Of a stretch of 64,000 bases of DNA, positions 41,142-51,320 are shown piece by piece (position 1 is the first letter of the stretch; every line of letters starts with the position of its first letter). A model generated the notes under the pieces. The model did no database searches, had not been told where the DNA came from, and was given only the letters and a program-made list of their open reading frames with translations. A program made the position numbers and the translations under genes. Source of the DNA: Microbacterium sp. USTB-Y (GTDB lineage: Bacteria > Actinomycetota > Actinomycetes > Actinomycetales > Microbacteriaceae); the NCBI RefSeq assembly GCF_023703415.1, contig NZ_JAGMTU010000001.1, positions 310,001 through 374,000 of the forward strand, written 5' to 3'.

Positions 41142-42127
41142 GCCGCCTCCTCCTGCCGAAGCGCCTGCTTGCGGGCGTACTCCGCCGCGGCCTCGCGCAC
41201 CCAGGCGCCCTCCTCGTGCGCGTCGCGGCGACGCTGCAGCCGCTCCGCGTTGCACGGGCCGTTGCCGCGGACGACCTCGAAGAACTCGTCCCAGTCGATC
41301 TCGCCCATCGCGTACTGCCCGGTCTCCTCGTCGAAGCGGAGCTCGGGATCCGGCAGCGTCACGCCGAGGATCTCCGCCTGCGGGACGAGCATCCCGACGA
41401 AGCGCTGGCGCAGGTCGTCGTTCGAGAAGCGCTTGATCTTCCACTGCATCGACTGCGCCGAGTTCGGCGACTGGTCGTCCGGCGGGCCGAACATCGCCAG
41501 GGCGGGCCAGTACCAGCGGTTCACGGCGTCCTGCGCCATGGCGCGCTGCTCCTCGGAGCCCTGCATGAGCGTGAGCAGGATCTCGAAGCCCTGACGCTGA
41601 TGGAACGACTCCTCCTTGCAGATGCGCACCATCGCGCGTCCGTACGGACCGTAGGAGGCGCGGCACAGGGGCACCTGGTTGCAGATCGCGGCGCCGTCGA
41701 CCAGCCAGCCGATCGCGCCCATGTCCGCCCAGGTCGGCGTCGGGTAGTTGAAGATCGAGGAGTACTTCGCCTTGCCGTCGATGAGCTGCTGCATCATCTC
41801 GTCGCGCGTGATGCCGAGCGTCTGCGCGGCGGAGTAGAGGTAGAGCCCGTGCCCGGCCTCGTCCTGCACCTTCGCCATGAGGATCGCCTTGCGCTTGAGG
41901 CTCGGGGCGCGCGTGATCCAGTTGCCCTCCGGCTGCATTCCGATGATCTCGGAGTGGGCGTGCTGGGAGATCTGCCGGATCAGCGTCTTGCGGTACGCCT
42001 CGGGCATCCAGTCGCGCGGCTCGATGCGCTGCTCGTTCTCGACGAGTTCGTCGAAGAGCGCCTGAGCGTCGGCATCGAAGGCCTGGGCGCCCGGATCCCC
42101 GGCCAGCCCCACGGGTGGAACAGTCAT
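41138..42127 (-). CDS. paaA: Phenylacetyl-CoA epoxidase catalytic subunit PaaA
   Basis: A 329-residue di-iron monooxygenase subunit. Metal-site motifs are [15 protein letters not shown] (E..H) and [15 protein letters not shown] (E..H), with the first-helix [13 protein letters not shown] stretch. It epoxidises the ring of phenylacetyl-CoA. It is the first gene of paaABCDEG. The operator candidate at 42145-42166 lies just upstream. Confidence 0.97.
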   Translation of the reverse strand: MTVPPVGLAGDPGAQAFDADAQALFDELVENEQRIEPRDWMPEAYRKTLIRQISQHAHSEIIGMQPEGNWITRAPSLKRKAILMAKVQDEAGHGLYLYSAAQTLGITRDEMMQQLIDGKAKYSSIFNYPTPTWADMGAIGWLVDGAAICNQVPLCRASYGPYGRAMVRICKEESFHQRQGFEILLTLMQGSEEQRAMAQDAVNRWYWPALAMFGPPDDQSPNSAQSMQWKIKRFSNDDLRQRFVGMLVPQAEILGVTLPDPELRFDEETGQYAMGEIDWDEFFEVVRGNGPCNAERLQRRRDAHEEGAWVREAAAEYARKQALRQEEAA

Positions 42128-42144
42128 CGTCGACTCCCTGAATG

Positions 42145-42166
42145 AATTACCTACCGTTCGTACAGT
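42145..42166. promoter_or_regulatory. Candidate PaaR operator at paaA/paaI
   Basis: Read on the minus strand it fits ACTGNACGANCGGTNGGNAA, preceded by TT. A second copy at 50376-50397 matches it in 16 of 22 positions. It lies 18 bp before paaA and 93 bp before paaI. Confidence 0.6.
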
Positions 42167-42258
42167 AATTATGGCACACTCGTATCGATCGCAGAAGGAC
42201 GAGCTTCCGGATCCTGTTTCGCCCCGGGTTCCGGCCCGTCCCGTTCGAAGGAGAACCG

Positions 42259-42699
42259 ATGACCGAACCCACAGCCGTGCTGCGGCCGATGATGCGGCGG
42301 GACCGGGCGTCGAGCGCGCTCGGCATGCGCGTGGAGGTGGACGAGCCCGGACGCGCCGTGGTCTCGATGACCGTGCGCGACGACATGCTCAACGGCTTCG
42401 ACATCACCCACGGCGGGCTCGTCTTCGCCCTCGCCGACACGGCCTTCGCGATCGTCTGCAACGAGGACGAGCAGGTGACGGTCGCGGCCGGCGCCGACAT
42501 CACGTTCCTCAAGTCCACGCACGAGGGCCAGGTCCTCACCGCCACCGGCGCACGCCGCGCGCGCAACGGGCGCACCGGCCTCTACGACATCACGGTGACC
42601 GATGAGACCGGCGATGTCGTCGCCGAGTTCCGCGGACGCTCGCTCACCACGAACCGCCCCTTCCCGCAGGCGGGCTCGGAGACCGAGGAGGAAGCATGA
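42259..42699 (+). CDS. paaI: Hydroxyphenylacetyl-CoA thioesterase PaaI
   Basis: A 146-residue hot-dog thioesterase. The active-site loop [18 protein letters not shown] and [12 protein letters not shown] are typical of PaaI, which hydrolyses stalled CoA esters in the phenylacetate pathway to release free CoA. AAGGAGAACCG precedes the ATG. It overlaps paaK by 4 bp. Confidence 0.93.
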   Translation: MTEPTAVLRPMMRRDRASSALGMRVEVDEPGRAVVSMTVRDDMLNGFDITHGGLVFALADTAFAIVCNEDEQVTVAAGADITFLKSTHEGQVLTATGARRARNGRTGLYDITVTDETGDVVAEFRGRSLTTNRPFPQAGSETEEEA

Positions 42700-43997
42700 C
42701 CGGGATGGCGACGGATCGGACCTCGAACGCCGACGCGGTGGGGCTGGATCCGGAGCAGCTGCGGGCCCTGCAGCTCGAGCGGCTGCGCTGGTCGGTGCGC
42801 CATGCCTTCGAGAACGTGCCGTTCTACCGGCAGGCCTTCGAGAGCGCGGGGATCCTCCCCGACGACATCCGCTCGCTCTCCGACCTCGCGAAGCTGCCCT
42901 TCACCACGAAGAACGACCTGCGCGAGTACTACCCGTTCGGCATGTTCGCCGTGCCGATGTCCGACGTGCGGCGGATCCACGCCTCCTCCGGCACCACGGG
43001 CCGTCCCACCGTGGTCGGCTACACGCAGACCGACCTCGACAACTGGGCCGACCTCGTCGCACGGTCACTGAGCGCCGCCGGCGTCAAGCCCGGCTGGAGG
43101 GTGCACAACGCATACGGCTACGGCCTGTTCACCGGCGGCCTCGGGGCGCACGCGGGCATCGAGCGCCTGGGCGCGACCGTCATCCCCATGTCCGGCGGCC
43201 AGACCGCCAAGCAGGTGCAGCTCATCCACGACTTCGAGCCCGACGCGATCATGTGCACGCCGACCTACCTGCTCACGATCGCCGACGCGATGGAGGAGGC
43301 CGGGATCGATCCGCGCTCCACGTCGCTCAAGGTCGGCATCCTCGGTGCGGAGCCGTGGACGAACGAGATGCGCCATCAGATCGAGCAGCGGCTGGACATC
43401 GACGCCGTCGACATCTACGGCCTCAGCGAGGTCATGGGTCCCGGCGTCGCGATGGAGGCCGCGGCCACCAAGGACGGCCCGCACATCTGGGAGGACCACT
43501 TCCTTCCCGAGATCATCGACCCCTCCACCGGCGAGCCCGTGCCCGACGGCGAGCCCGGCGAGCTCGTGTTCACCTCGCTCACCAAGCAGGCGTTCCCGGT
43601 GATCCGCTACCGCACCCGGGACCTCACCCGCCTCCTGCCCGGATCCGCCTATCCCGCGATGCGCCGGATGGAGAAGATCACCGGACGCGACGACGACATG
43701 ATCATCCTGCGCGGCGTGAACCTCTTCCCCACGCAGATCGAGGAGATCGCGCTGGGGATCGAGACGCTGACACCGCATTTCATCCTGGAGCTCACCCGCC
43801 AGGGGCACCTCGACTCGCTGAAGGTGCGGATCGAGCGGCACCCGGATGTCGATCTCGCGACGTGCCTGGCGGCGGCCGAGGTGCTGAAGCTGCGGATCAA
43901 GACGTCGATCGGCACGTCGGTGGACGTGCAGGTCGAGGAGCCCAGCTCCCTCCCCCGCAGCGAAGGCAAGTACAAGCGGCTCTACGACCTGCGCTGA
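42696..43997 (+). CDS. paaK: Phenylacetate-CoA ligase
   Basis: A 433-residue AMP-forming ligase of the PaaK type. The P-loop is SSGTTGRPTVVGYT; later blocks are YGLSEVMGPGVAME and the hinge/C-terminal GRDDDMIILRGVNLFPTQIEE. It activates phenylacetate to phenylacetyl-CoA, the inducer and first intermediate of the pathway. Length is family typical. Confidence 0.97.
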   Translation: MTGMATDRTSNADAVGLDPEQLRALQLERLRWSVRHAFENVPFYRQAFESAGILPDDIRSLSDLAKLPFTTKNDLREYYPFGMFAVPMSDVRRIHASSGTTGRPTVVGYTQTDLDNWADLVARSLSAAGVKPGWRVHNAYGYGLFTGGLGAHAGIERLGATVIPMSGGQTAKQVQLIHDFEPDAIMCTPTYLLTIADAMEEAGIDPRSTSLKVGILGAEPWTNEMRHQIEQRLDIDAVDIYGLSEVMGPGVAMEAAATKDGPHIWEDHFLPEIIDPSTGEPVPDGEPGELVFTSLTKQAFPVIRYRTRDLTRLLPGSAYPAMRRMEKITGRDDDMIILRGVNLFPTQIEEIALGIETLTPHFILELTRQGHLDSLKVRIERHPDVDLATCLAAAEVLKLRIKTSIGTSVDVQVEEPSSLPRSEGKYKRLYDLR

Positions 43998-44025
43998 GGG
44001 CCTCGGCCCCGGGGTCCCGCTCCCC

Positions 44026-44031
44026 TAGAGT
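44026..44031 (+). promoter_or_regulatory. -10 box TAGAGT of the leaderless protease gene
   Basis: TAGAGT, 7 nt, then ATG at 44039; no ribosome binding site is visible. Confidence 0.5.
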
Positions 44032-44038
44032 GAGCGGC

Positions 44039-45160
44039 ATGAACGCCGCGATCACCCCCGCCGAGCCGACCCGTTCGCCCGGGGAGCCGCCTCGCCGGTC
44101 CGCCGTGAAGCCGTGGCTCATCTGGACCGTCGCGGGCGTCCTCGCTCTTGTGCTCGGACTCGGCGGAGGCTGGCTGGGCGCCCGTCTGGGTGCGCCCGCG
44201 GGCGGCGGATTCAGCGTGCGGGCCGGCGCCGAGGGCTCCTGCGACGCCGTCGCGGTCGCCTCCCGGGTGCTGCCGGCCATCGTGACCATCAATGTCACCG
44301 GATCCTCCTCCGGCGTCGGCAGCGGCGAGATCGTCCGCAAGGACGGGTACATCGTCACCAACGACCACGTGATCTCGGCCGGCGCCGGCGAGGGCGGCCG
44401 GATCGTCGTGACGTTCTCGAACGGAGAGCAGCACCCGGCGACGGTCGTCGGCCGCGACATCGCGAGCGACATCTCCGTGCTGAAGATCGACGCCTCCGGC
44501 CTGCCCGTGATCGCCACCGCCGACAGCGATGCGGTCGCCGTCGGCCAGCCGGTGGTGGCGCTCGGCGCACCCCTCGGGCTCTCGAGCACCGTCACCGCGG
44601 GCATCGTGAGCGCGCTCGGACGCACGTCGATGGTCCCCGCCGATGCCGAGCATCCCGCGCTGATCATCGGCGGGATCCAGACCGATGCGGCGATCAACCC
44701 GGGCAACTCCGGCGGCGCGCTCGTGGACTGCCGGGGACGCATGATCGGGGTGAACACGGCGATCGCGACCGTGCCGAACGCCGAAGGCACGGCGGGCGGA
44801 GGCTCCGTGGGCATCGGCTTCGCGGTGCCCAGCAACCGCGCGATGTCGATCGCGAACGACCTCATCGAGCACGGCACCGTGCAGCACCCCGACTTCGGCC
44901 TCGTCACCACGCCGATCCCCGCCCCCGTCGCACAGGCGCTGGGCGGCACCGCCGGCCTCTACGTGAACCAGGTGACCGAGGGTGGCGCGGCCGCGCGCGC
45001 CGGACTCCAGCCGGGCGACGTCATCACCCGCATCAACGGCTCCCCCGCCGTCCAGCCCGACGCGCTGTACATGTTCGCCCGCACCGCGCGCACCGGCGAC
45101 ACCGTGCAGATCACCTACCTGCGCGACGGCACGACGGCCACCGCGTCCGTCACGCTGTAG
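44039..45160 (+). CDS. HtrA/DegP-like S1C serine protease, membrane anchored
   Basis: A 373-residue protease. A cytosolic Pro-rich N-terminus and one membrane helix (residues 24-50) lead to an extracytoplasmic trypsin-like domain with the triad His110 (VTNDHV), Asp144 (IASDISVLK) and Ser224 (NPGNSGGAL). A C-terminal PDZ domain follows (GLYVNQVTEGGAAARAGLQPGDVITRING, residues about 306-335). It would degrade or refold damaged envelope proteins. It is not part of the phenylacetate pathway although it lies between paaK and paaZ. Confidence 0.93.
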   Translation: MNAAITPAEPTRSPGEPPRRSAVKPWLIWTVAGVLALVLGLGGGWLGARLGAPAGGGFSVRAGAEGSCDAVAVASRVLPAIVTINVTGSSSGVGSGEIVRKDGYIVTNDHVISAGAGEGGRIVVTFSNGEQHPATVVGRDIASDISVLKIDASGLPVIATADSDAVAVGQPVVALGAPLGLSSTVTAGIVSALGRTSMVPADAEHPALIIGGIQTDAAINPGNSGGALVDCRGRMIGVNTAIATVPNAEGTAGGGSVGIGFAVPSNRAMSIANDLIEHGTVQHPDFGLVTTPIPAPVAQALGGTAGLYVNQVTEGGAAARAGLQPGDVITRINGSPAVQPDALYMFARTARTGDTVQITYLRDGTTATASVTL

Positions 45161-45231
45161 CCCCGCCCGCACGGCGCCTCGGGGGACTTCGCGCGAGCAC
45201 CGAGCGCAGCGAGCGCAGCGAGCGCCCGCCA

Positions 45232-45342
45232 GGGGTCGTTGAGCGAGCACCGAGCGCAGCGAGGAGCGAGACGAAACGCGGTCACTCGCAAAGGCACCGC
45301 GTTTCGTCTCGGGCGGCTCCGCCGTCCTCGCTCAACGACCCC
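45232..45342. repeat. Compound inverted repeat downstream of the HtrA-like gene
   Basis: Outer perfect 16-bp arms GGGGTCGTTGAGCGAG (45232-45247) and complement (45327-45342); inner perfect 16-bp arms CGAGACGAAACGCGGT (45267-45282) and complement (45296-45311) with a 13-nt loop. GAGCGCAGC units are repeated at 45200-45262. The GTCGTTGAGCGAG / CGTTTCGTCTCG words are, from memory, common in Microbacteriaceae intergenic repeats. Confidence 0.75.
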
Positions 45343-45438
45343 AGGAAGAGAACAGGCGGCTCCGCCGTCCTCGCTCAACGGCCCCGGGAAGAGAACGGGC
45401 GGCTCCGCCGTCCTCGCTCAACGACCCCAGGGAGCAGC
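45311..45438. repeat. Three tandem copies of a 43-bp repeat
   Basis: Copies start at 45311, 45354 and 45397, each GGCGGCTCCGCCGTCCTCGC followed by TCAACG(A/G)CCCC(A/G)GG(A/G)AG. The first shares its right half with the compound inverted repeat. The array ends 10 bp before the paaZ stop. There are no unique spacers, so it is not CRISPR. Confidence 0.8.
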
Positions 45439-45447
45439 GCCCGCCCG

Positions 45448-47502
45448 TCAGGCGGGAGTCAGCTCCTTCTCGACGAGGGTCAGCACGTCGTAGGTCGCCA
45501 CGACCTCGTCGCGCTGGTTGTGGATCACCGCGTCCCAGCGCACCTCGCCGTACTCGTCCGTCTCGCGCGGGGTGATCTGCTTGGCCGTGAGCGTCACCCG
45601 GATCGCGTCGCCGGGCTTCACCGGAGTGACGAACCGCAGGTTCTCCAGGCCGTAGTTCGCGAGCACGGGCCCCGGCTCGGGCGAGACGAAGAGCCCGGCC
45701 GCCCACGACACCAGCAGGTATCCGTGCGCGACTCTCCCGCCGAAGAACGGGTTCGCCTCGGCGGCCTCCTCGTCCATGTGCGCGTAGAACGTGTCACCGG
45801 TCGAGTACGCGAACGCCTCGATGTCCTCGAGTGAAAGTGCGCGCAGCCCCGACTCCACCTGGTCGCCGAGCCGCAACTCGGCCAGCGACTTGCGGAACGG
45901 ATGCACGGCGCGGTCGGTGCCGGCGCCGGTGTGCCAGACGCCCGTGATCGCGGTGAGGATCTCCGGGGTGCCCTGGATCGCGGTGCGCTGCATGAAGTGC
46001 CGGACCGCGCGCATGCCGCCGAGTTCCTCGCCGCCGCCGGCCCGCCCCGGACCGCCGTGCACGAGGTGCGGTACGGGCGAGCCGTGCCCGGTCGAGGTGC
46101 GCGCGTCGTCGCGGTTCAGGAAGAGCACGCGGCCGTTGTACGCCGCGATGCGGGTGAGCAGCTCGGTCGCGACAGCGGGATCCTTCGTCGCGACCGAGGT
46201 GACGAGCGATCCCCCGCCGCGCCCGACGAGTTCGGCGGCCTCGGCGACGGTCGAGTACCCGAGCACGCTCGAGACCGGGCCGAACGCCTCGACCTCGTGC
46301 ACGGCGGGGGCGGTCGTGTCCGCGAAGCCGACGAGCATCGGAGCCACGAAGGCTCCCTCGGGCGCGGGCCCGGTGCTGCTGTCGGCGTGCACCACGGACG
46401 GCGCGTCCGTCGACCCCATCAGCAGCTCGCCGCCGGCGGCCTGCAGGGCGGCGACCTGGCGCAGCACCTCGTCGCGCTGCGCGGTCGAGACGAGCGGGCC
46501 CATCGTGACGGACTCCGCGTGCGGGTCGCCGATCACGACGCGCTCGGCGATCTTCGCCTGCAGGGCCGCGACGAGCGGTTCCACGAGCGGCGCCGGCACG
46601 ATCGCCCGGCGGATCGCGGTGCACTTCTGGCCCGCCTTCGTCGTGAGCTCGATCATGAGCTGCTTCACGTAGGCGTCGAACTCCGGGGTGTCGGGCGTCG
46701 CGTCGGGGCCGAGCACCGAGGCGTTGATCGAGTCGGTCTCGCTCGTGAAGCGCACGCCGTCGGCGGTCTGGGCGCGCAGCCCCGCCGCGGTCGAGGCGCT
46801 GCCGGTGAAGGCGACGAGGTCGCCGAGGCGGAGCAGCTCGAAGATCCCCGGGAGGGATCCGCTGACGAGCTGCAGGGATCCGTCCGGCAGCAGCCCGGAA
46901 TCGACGAGGATCCGCACCCACGCCTCCGCGACGTAGCCGGTCGGCGTCGCGGGCTTCACGATCGAGGGCACTCCGGCGAGGAATGCCGGGGCGAACTTCT
47001 CCAGCGCGCCCCACATCGGGAAGTTGAAGGCGTTGATCTGCACGGCGACGCCGGGCAGGCGGGTGTAGACGTGGCGACCCAGGAAGGATCCGTCCTTCGA
47101 GAGCGGCTCGACAGGCCCGTCCAGGAGCACCTTCGCGTTCGGAAGCTCACGACGCCCCTTCGACGAATAGGTGAACAGCACGCCGATGCCCCCGTCGACA
47201 TCGGCGTAGGAGTCGCGGACCGTGGATCCGCTGCGCTTGGAGAGCTCGTACAGCTCCTCCTTGTGCTCCGTGAGCACCATGGCCATCTGCTTGAGCAGCA
47301 TCGCGCGCTGGTGGAAGGTGAGCGCGCCGAGGCTCGCCTGGCCGACGGTGCGCGCGTAGTCCACCGCGCCGGCGAGGTCGATGCCCGTGGAGTCGACCCG
47401 GACGATCTCCTCGCCCGTCGAGGCGTCGCGCACGACCGTCCCGCCCTCCGAGGCGGAGGTCCACCAGGATCCCTGCAGGTAGCTGGGCAGCAGCTCGGTC
47501 AT
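45448..47502 (-). CDS. paaZ: Bifunctional oxepin-CoA hydrolase / 3-oxo-5,6-dehydrosuberyl-CoA semialdehyde dehydrogenase
   Basis: A 684-residue PaaZ. An aldehyde dehydrogenase domain spans about residues 1-520 with Glu255 (TSETDS) and catalytic Cys294 (GQKCTAIRR). A MaoC-type enoyl-CoA hydratase domain spans about 545-684 (FYAHMDEEAAEANPFFGG, then GRVAHGYLLVS). It opens oxepin-CoA and oxidises the aldehyde formed. The start ATG at 47502 follows GGAG and overlaps the paaH stop; an ATG 4 codons upstream is possible. Confidence 0.96.
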   Translation of the reverse strand: MTELLPSYLQGSWWTSASEGGTVVRDASTGEEIVRVDSTGIDLAGAVDYARTVGQASLGALTFHQRAMLLKQMAMVLTEHKEELYELSKRSGSTVRDSYADVDGGIGVLFTYSSKGRRELPNAKVLLDGPVEPLSKDGSFLGRHVYTRLPGVAVQINAFNFPMWGALEKFAPAFLAGVPSIVKPATPTGYVAEAWVRILVDSGLLPDGSLQLVSGSLPGIFELLRLGDLVAFTGSASTAAGLRAQTADGVRFTSETDSINASVLGPDATPDTPEFDAYVKQLMIELTTKAGQKCTAIRRAIVPAPLVEPLVAALQAKIAERVVIGDPHAESVTMGPLVSTAQRDEVLRQVAALQAAGGELLMGSTDAPSVVHADSSTGPAPEGAFVAPMLVGFADTTAPAVHEVEAFGPVSSVLGYSTVAEAAELVGRGGGSLVTSVATKDPAVATELLTRIAAYNGRVLFLNRDDARTSTGHGSPVPHLVHGGPGRAGGGEELGGMRAVRHFMQRTAIQGTPEILTAITGVWHTGAGTDRAVHPFRKSLAELRLGDQVESGLRALSLEDIEAFAYSTGDTFYAHMDEEAAEANPFFGGRVAHGYLLVSWAAGLFVSPEPGPVLANYGLENLRFVTPVKPGDAIRVTLTAKQITPRETDEYGEVRWDAVIHNQRDEVVATYDVLTLVEKELTPA

Positions 47503-48386
47503 CACTCGCTCCATTCGTAGAATCCGCGGCCGGTCTTGCGGCCCAGGTGTCCGTCGGCGACCAGGTCGCGCAGCAGCTGCGGCGGCGCGAACCGCGCGCC
47601 GAGCTTGGCCTCCAGCTCCTCGGCGATCCCGAGGCGCACGTCGAGCCCGACGATGTCGGTCGTGCGCAGCGGACCGGTGGGATGCCGGTAGCCGAGCTCC
47701 ATCGCCGCATCGATGTCCGTCGCGGTGGCGACGCCCTCCTCGAGCATCCGGATCGCCTCCAGCGCGATCGCGACGCCGAGCCGGCTCGATGCGAAGCCCG
47801 GTGCGTCGGCCACCACGACCGCCGTCTTGCCGAGCGCCGCGACCCAGCCGCGGGCGTCGTCGACGAGCTCCTGATCGGTGGAGCCGCCGACGACCACCTC
47901 GACGAGCGCCGAGGCGGGGACGGGGTTGAAGAAGTGCAGGCCGAGGAAACGCTCGGGATGCGCGAGCTCCGCGCCGAGGTCGTCGATCGAGATCGAGGAC
48001 GTGTTCGAGGCGATCGCGGCGGTGCGCGCCACCACGGCCTCGATCCGGTGCAGGCTCTCGACCTTGAGAGCCCTGTCTTCGGGCACCGCCTCGATGACGA
48101 GCCCGGCGTCGGCGAACACGCCCGCATCGGTGCTCGTCTCCAGGGCACCCTCCAGCGCGGCGATCGGGCGCTCGGTGCTGCCGCGCTCCACGGAGCGCCG
48201 CAGGCTGGTGCGGATCCGCTCCCCCGCCGCGCCCGCTGCCGTCTCGTCCCGTTCGACCACGACCACCTGGGATCCGGCGAGGAGGAAGGCGTGCGCGATG
48301 CCGGCGCCCATCCGCCCGCCGCCGAGGACGCCGACGCGCTCGGGCACGACGGCCCCGGCCGTCGTCGTGGGATCCTGTCCGCTCAT
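47502..48386 (-). CDS. paaH: 3-hydroxyacyl-CoA dehydrogenase (3-hydroxyadipyl-CoA)
   Basis: A 294-residue dehydrogenase. The NAD Rossmann motif GVLGGGRMGAGIAHAF is near residue 18, the catalytic His in GLHFFNPVP, the SNTSSISI stretch and the C-terminal dimer domain ending GRKTGRGFYEW. It would oxidise 3-hydroxyadipyl-CoA to 3-oxoadipyl-CoA. ATG at 48386 overlaps the paaF stop by 4 bp. Confidence 0.94.
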   Translation of the reverse strand: MSGQDPTTTAGAVVPERVGVLGGGRMGAGIAHAFLLAGSQVVVVERDETAAGAAGERIRTSLRRSVERGSTERPIAALEGALETSTDAGVFADAGLVIEAVPEDRALKVESLHRIEAVVARTAAIASNTSSISIDDLGAELAHPERFLGLHFFNPVPASALVEVVVGGSTDQELVDDARGWVAALGKTAVVVADAPGFASSRLGVAIALEAIRMLEEGVATATDIDAAMELGYRHPTGPLRTTDIVGLDVRLGIAEELEAKLGARFAPPQLLRDLVADGHLGRKTGRGFYEWSE

Positions 48387-49137
48387 CGGCGGCTCCTCCG
48401 TTCCAGGAAGGCGGTCATCCGCCGGTGCTTCTCGGGGCTCTCGAAGAGCTCGGCCTGCAGCTCCAGCTCGATGGCCGGATGCGCGTCCGGGGCGGCGAGC
48501 AGCGCCGTCTTGGTGTGCCGGGTGGCGAGCGGGTCGTTCGCGGCGATGCGATCCGCGATCGCGTGCGCCGCGGCCAGGAGGTCGTCGGGTTCGTGCAGCG
48601 ACGACAGCAGCCCCCAGGCGAGCGCCTCCGTGGCGCTCAGCTGTCGTCCGGTCAGCAGCAGCTCGGCCGCTCGCGCCTCGCCCACGATCTGCGGAAGGCG
48701 CCAGGTCGCGCCGGCCGCCGCGATGATGCCGAGCCCGGCCTCCGGATTGCCGATGCGCGTGGCCGGGGTGCCGATGCGGATGTCCGCCGCATAGGCGAGC
48801 TCGGCGCCCCCGCCGAGGGCGTAGCCGTCGACCGCGGCGATCACCGGCATCGGCAGCCGCCGGATGCGCTGGAACGCCGTCGTGTTGATGCCGGCCCGCG
48901 CGTCCTGCGCGCGACGGTCGCGCAACTGCGCGATGTCGGCCCCGGAGGCGAAGATCCCGCCCGATCCGATGAGGATCAGGATCCGCGGCTCCTGTTCCAG
49001 CTCGGCGCACAGGGCGTGGAGCTCGTCGATCATGGTCTGGTCGATCGCGTTGCGGGTCTCCGGCCGGTCCAGGGTCGCCGTGACCCGGTCCGCCGTGCGG
49101 TCGATGCGCAGGCGCCGACCTGCCGCCGTTTCGGACA

Positions 49138-49138
<1 letters not shown>
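48383..49138 (-). CDS. paaF: Enoyl-CoA hydratase (2,3-dehydroadipyl-CoA)
   Basis: A 251-residue crotonase-family hydratase with FASGADIAQL, the oxyanion helix YALGGGAELAYAADI and a catalytic Glu in NPEAGLGIIAAAG. This Glu separates it from the Asp-bearing PaaG-type protein at 37423-38208. It would hydrate 2,3-dehydroadipyl-CoA. The start overlaps the thiolase stop by 1 bp (49138). Confidence 0.88.
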
Positions 49139-50325
<1,187 letters not shown>

Positions 50326-50375
50326 GCTGGTCCTCCGGGTCGTCATCGACGGGGTGCAGGGTCGGGGCGTGGGTT

Positions 50376-50397
50376 CTTTCCCGACCGATCGTTCAGT
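50376..50397. promoter_or_regulatory. Candidate PaaR operator at paaJ/tetR
   Basis: Read on the minus strand it fits ACTGNACGANCGGTNGGNAA preceded by TT, like the site at 42145-42166. It sits 51 bp before paaJ and 60 bp before the TetR start. Confidence 0.6.
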
Positions 50398-50457
50398 AAA
50401 AGAATGACAGACGGATCCCTCGCGGGCAAGTCCGCGGCCCTGCAGGAATGGGAGAGA

Positions 50458-51105
50458 ATGATCCCGATGAGCAACCCGCCCGCGAGCACCACCGAGGCAG
50501 CCGACGCCGCCGCTCCGCGCTCGCGCCGTGGACGCCCCGGCTACGACCGCGCCCAGGTGCTGGAGATCGCGGTGCGGCTGTTCAACGAACAGGGCTACGA
50601 CGCGACCAGCGTCTCCGCACTGGCCGCGGAACTGGGCCTGAGCAAGGCGGCGCTGTACCACCACTTCGCCTCCAAGGAGCAGATCCTCGAGATCGCGCTC
50701 GACGACGCTCTCGGCGGACTGGAGGCCGTGCTCGAAGAGGCCCTCTCGGGCGAGCAGACCACGGCGGCGCGGCTCGTCGCCGTGATCGAAGGCGCCGTGC
50801 GCGTGCTCACCAGCAGACTGCCGCAGGTCACGCTGCTGCTGCGCGTGCACGGCAACAGCGAGATCGAGCGGGCCGCCCTCGAGCGCCGACGCGTGTTCGA
50901 TCAGCGCGTCGCGCACCTGGTCGCGCAGGCACAGCGCGAGGGCGAGCTGCGCAGCGACATCCGCCCCTCGGTGACCACGAGGCTCATGTTCGGGATGATC
51001 AACTCGATCATCGAGTGGTACCGCCCCGCGCACACGTCACTGACCCCCGACGAGCTCGTGGACGACGTGACGCGCGTGATCTTCGACGGCCTGCGCGCGC
51101 ACTGA
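50458..51105 (+). CDS. TetR-family regulator, probable phenylacetate repressor PaaR
   Basis: About 215 residues with an N-terminal TetR helix-turn-helix (RLFNEQGYDATSVSALAAEL then LSKAALYHHFASKEQIL) and a helical ligand domain. Start is uncertain: ATG at 50458, 50467 or 50404; GGAG at 50451 lies closest to the first. It is divergent from paaJFHZ, and the shared operator-like motif also occurs at paaA. In actinobacteria TetR-type PaaR proteins repress these genes until phenylacetyl-CoA binds; that role is inferred. Confidence 0.85.
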   Translation: MIPMSNPPASTTEAADAAAPRSRRGRPGYDRAQVLEIAVRLFNEQGYDATSVSALAAELGLSKAALYHHFASKEQILEIALDDALGGLEAVLEEALSGEQTTAARLVAVIEGAVRVLTSRLPQVTLLLRVHGNSEIERAALERRRVFDQRVAHLVAQAQREGELRSDIRPSVTTRLMFGMINSIIEWYRPAHTSLTPDELVDDVTRVIFDGLRAH

Positions 51106-51179
51106 GCGGGGCCACCGGGCGCATGCCGCCTGCCGTCCACCAGCCCGAATCCCTCACCTCCGCAGGATGTCTGCACTTT

Positions 51180-51210
51180 CAGAGGACGTCATCCGCGGAT
51201 CCGTCCTCTG
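51180..51210 (+). terminator. Hairpin after the TetR gene
   Basis: CAGAGGACG / CGTCCTCTG, 9-bp perfect arms with a 13-nt loop, 75 bp downstream of the stop. Confidence 0.5.
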
Positions 51211-51270
51211 GAGTTGGAAGGATCCTGCCTGGTCGAGCCCCGGATCCGGCATGACGACTGCCCGGAACGA

Positions 51271-51308
51271 CGGAACGCCCCGTGCTCGAGCGAGCACGGG
51301 GCGTTCCG
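51271..51308 (-). terminator. Terminator downstream of the aquaporin gene
   Basis: Perfect 18-bp arms CGGAACGCCCCGTGCTCG and complement around AG, 13 bp after the aquaporin stop. Confidence 0.8.
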
Positions 51309-51320
51309 GAAGAGGAGCTG

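Noticed and set aside
45311..45438. Tandem 43-bp units as a CRISPR array
   Set aside because: Units are contiguous with no spacers, only three copies exist, and no cas gene is nearby.
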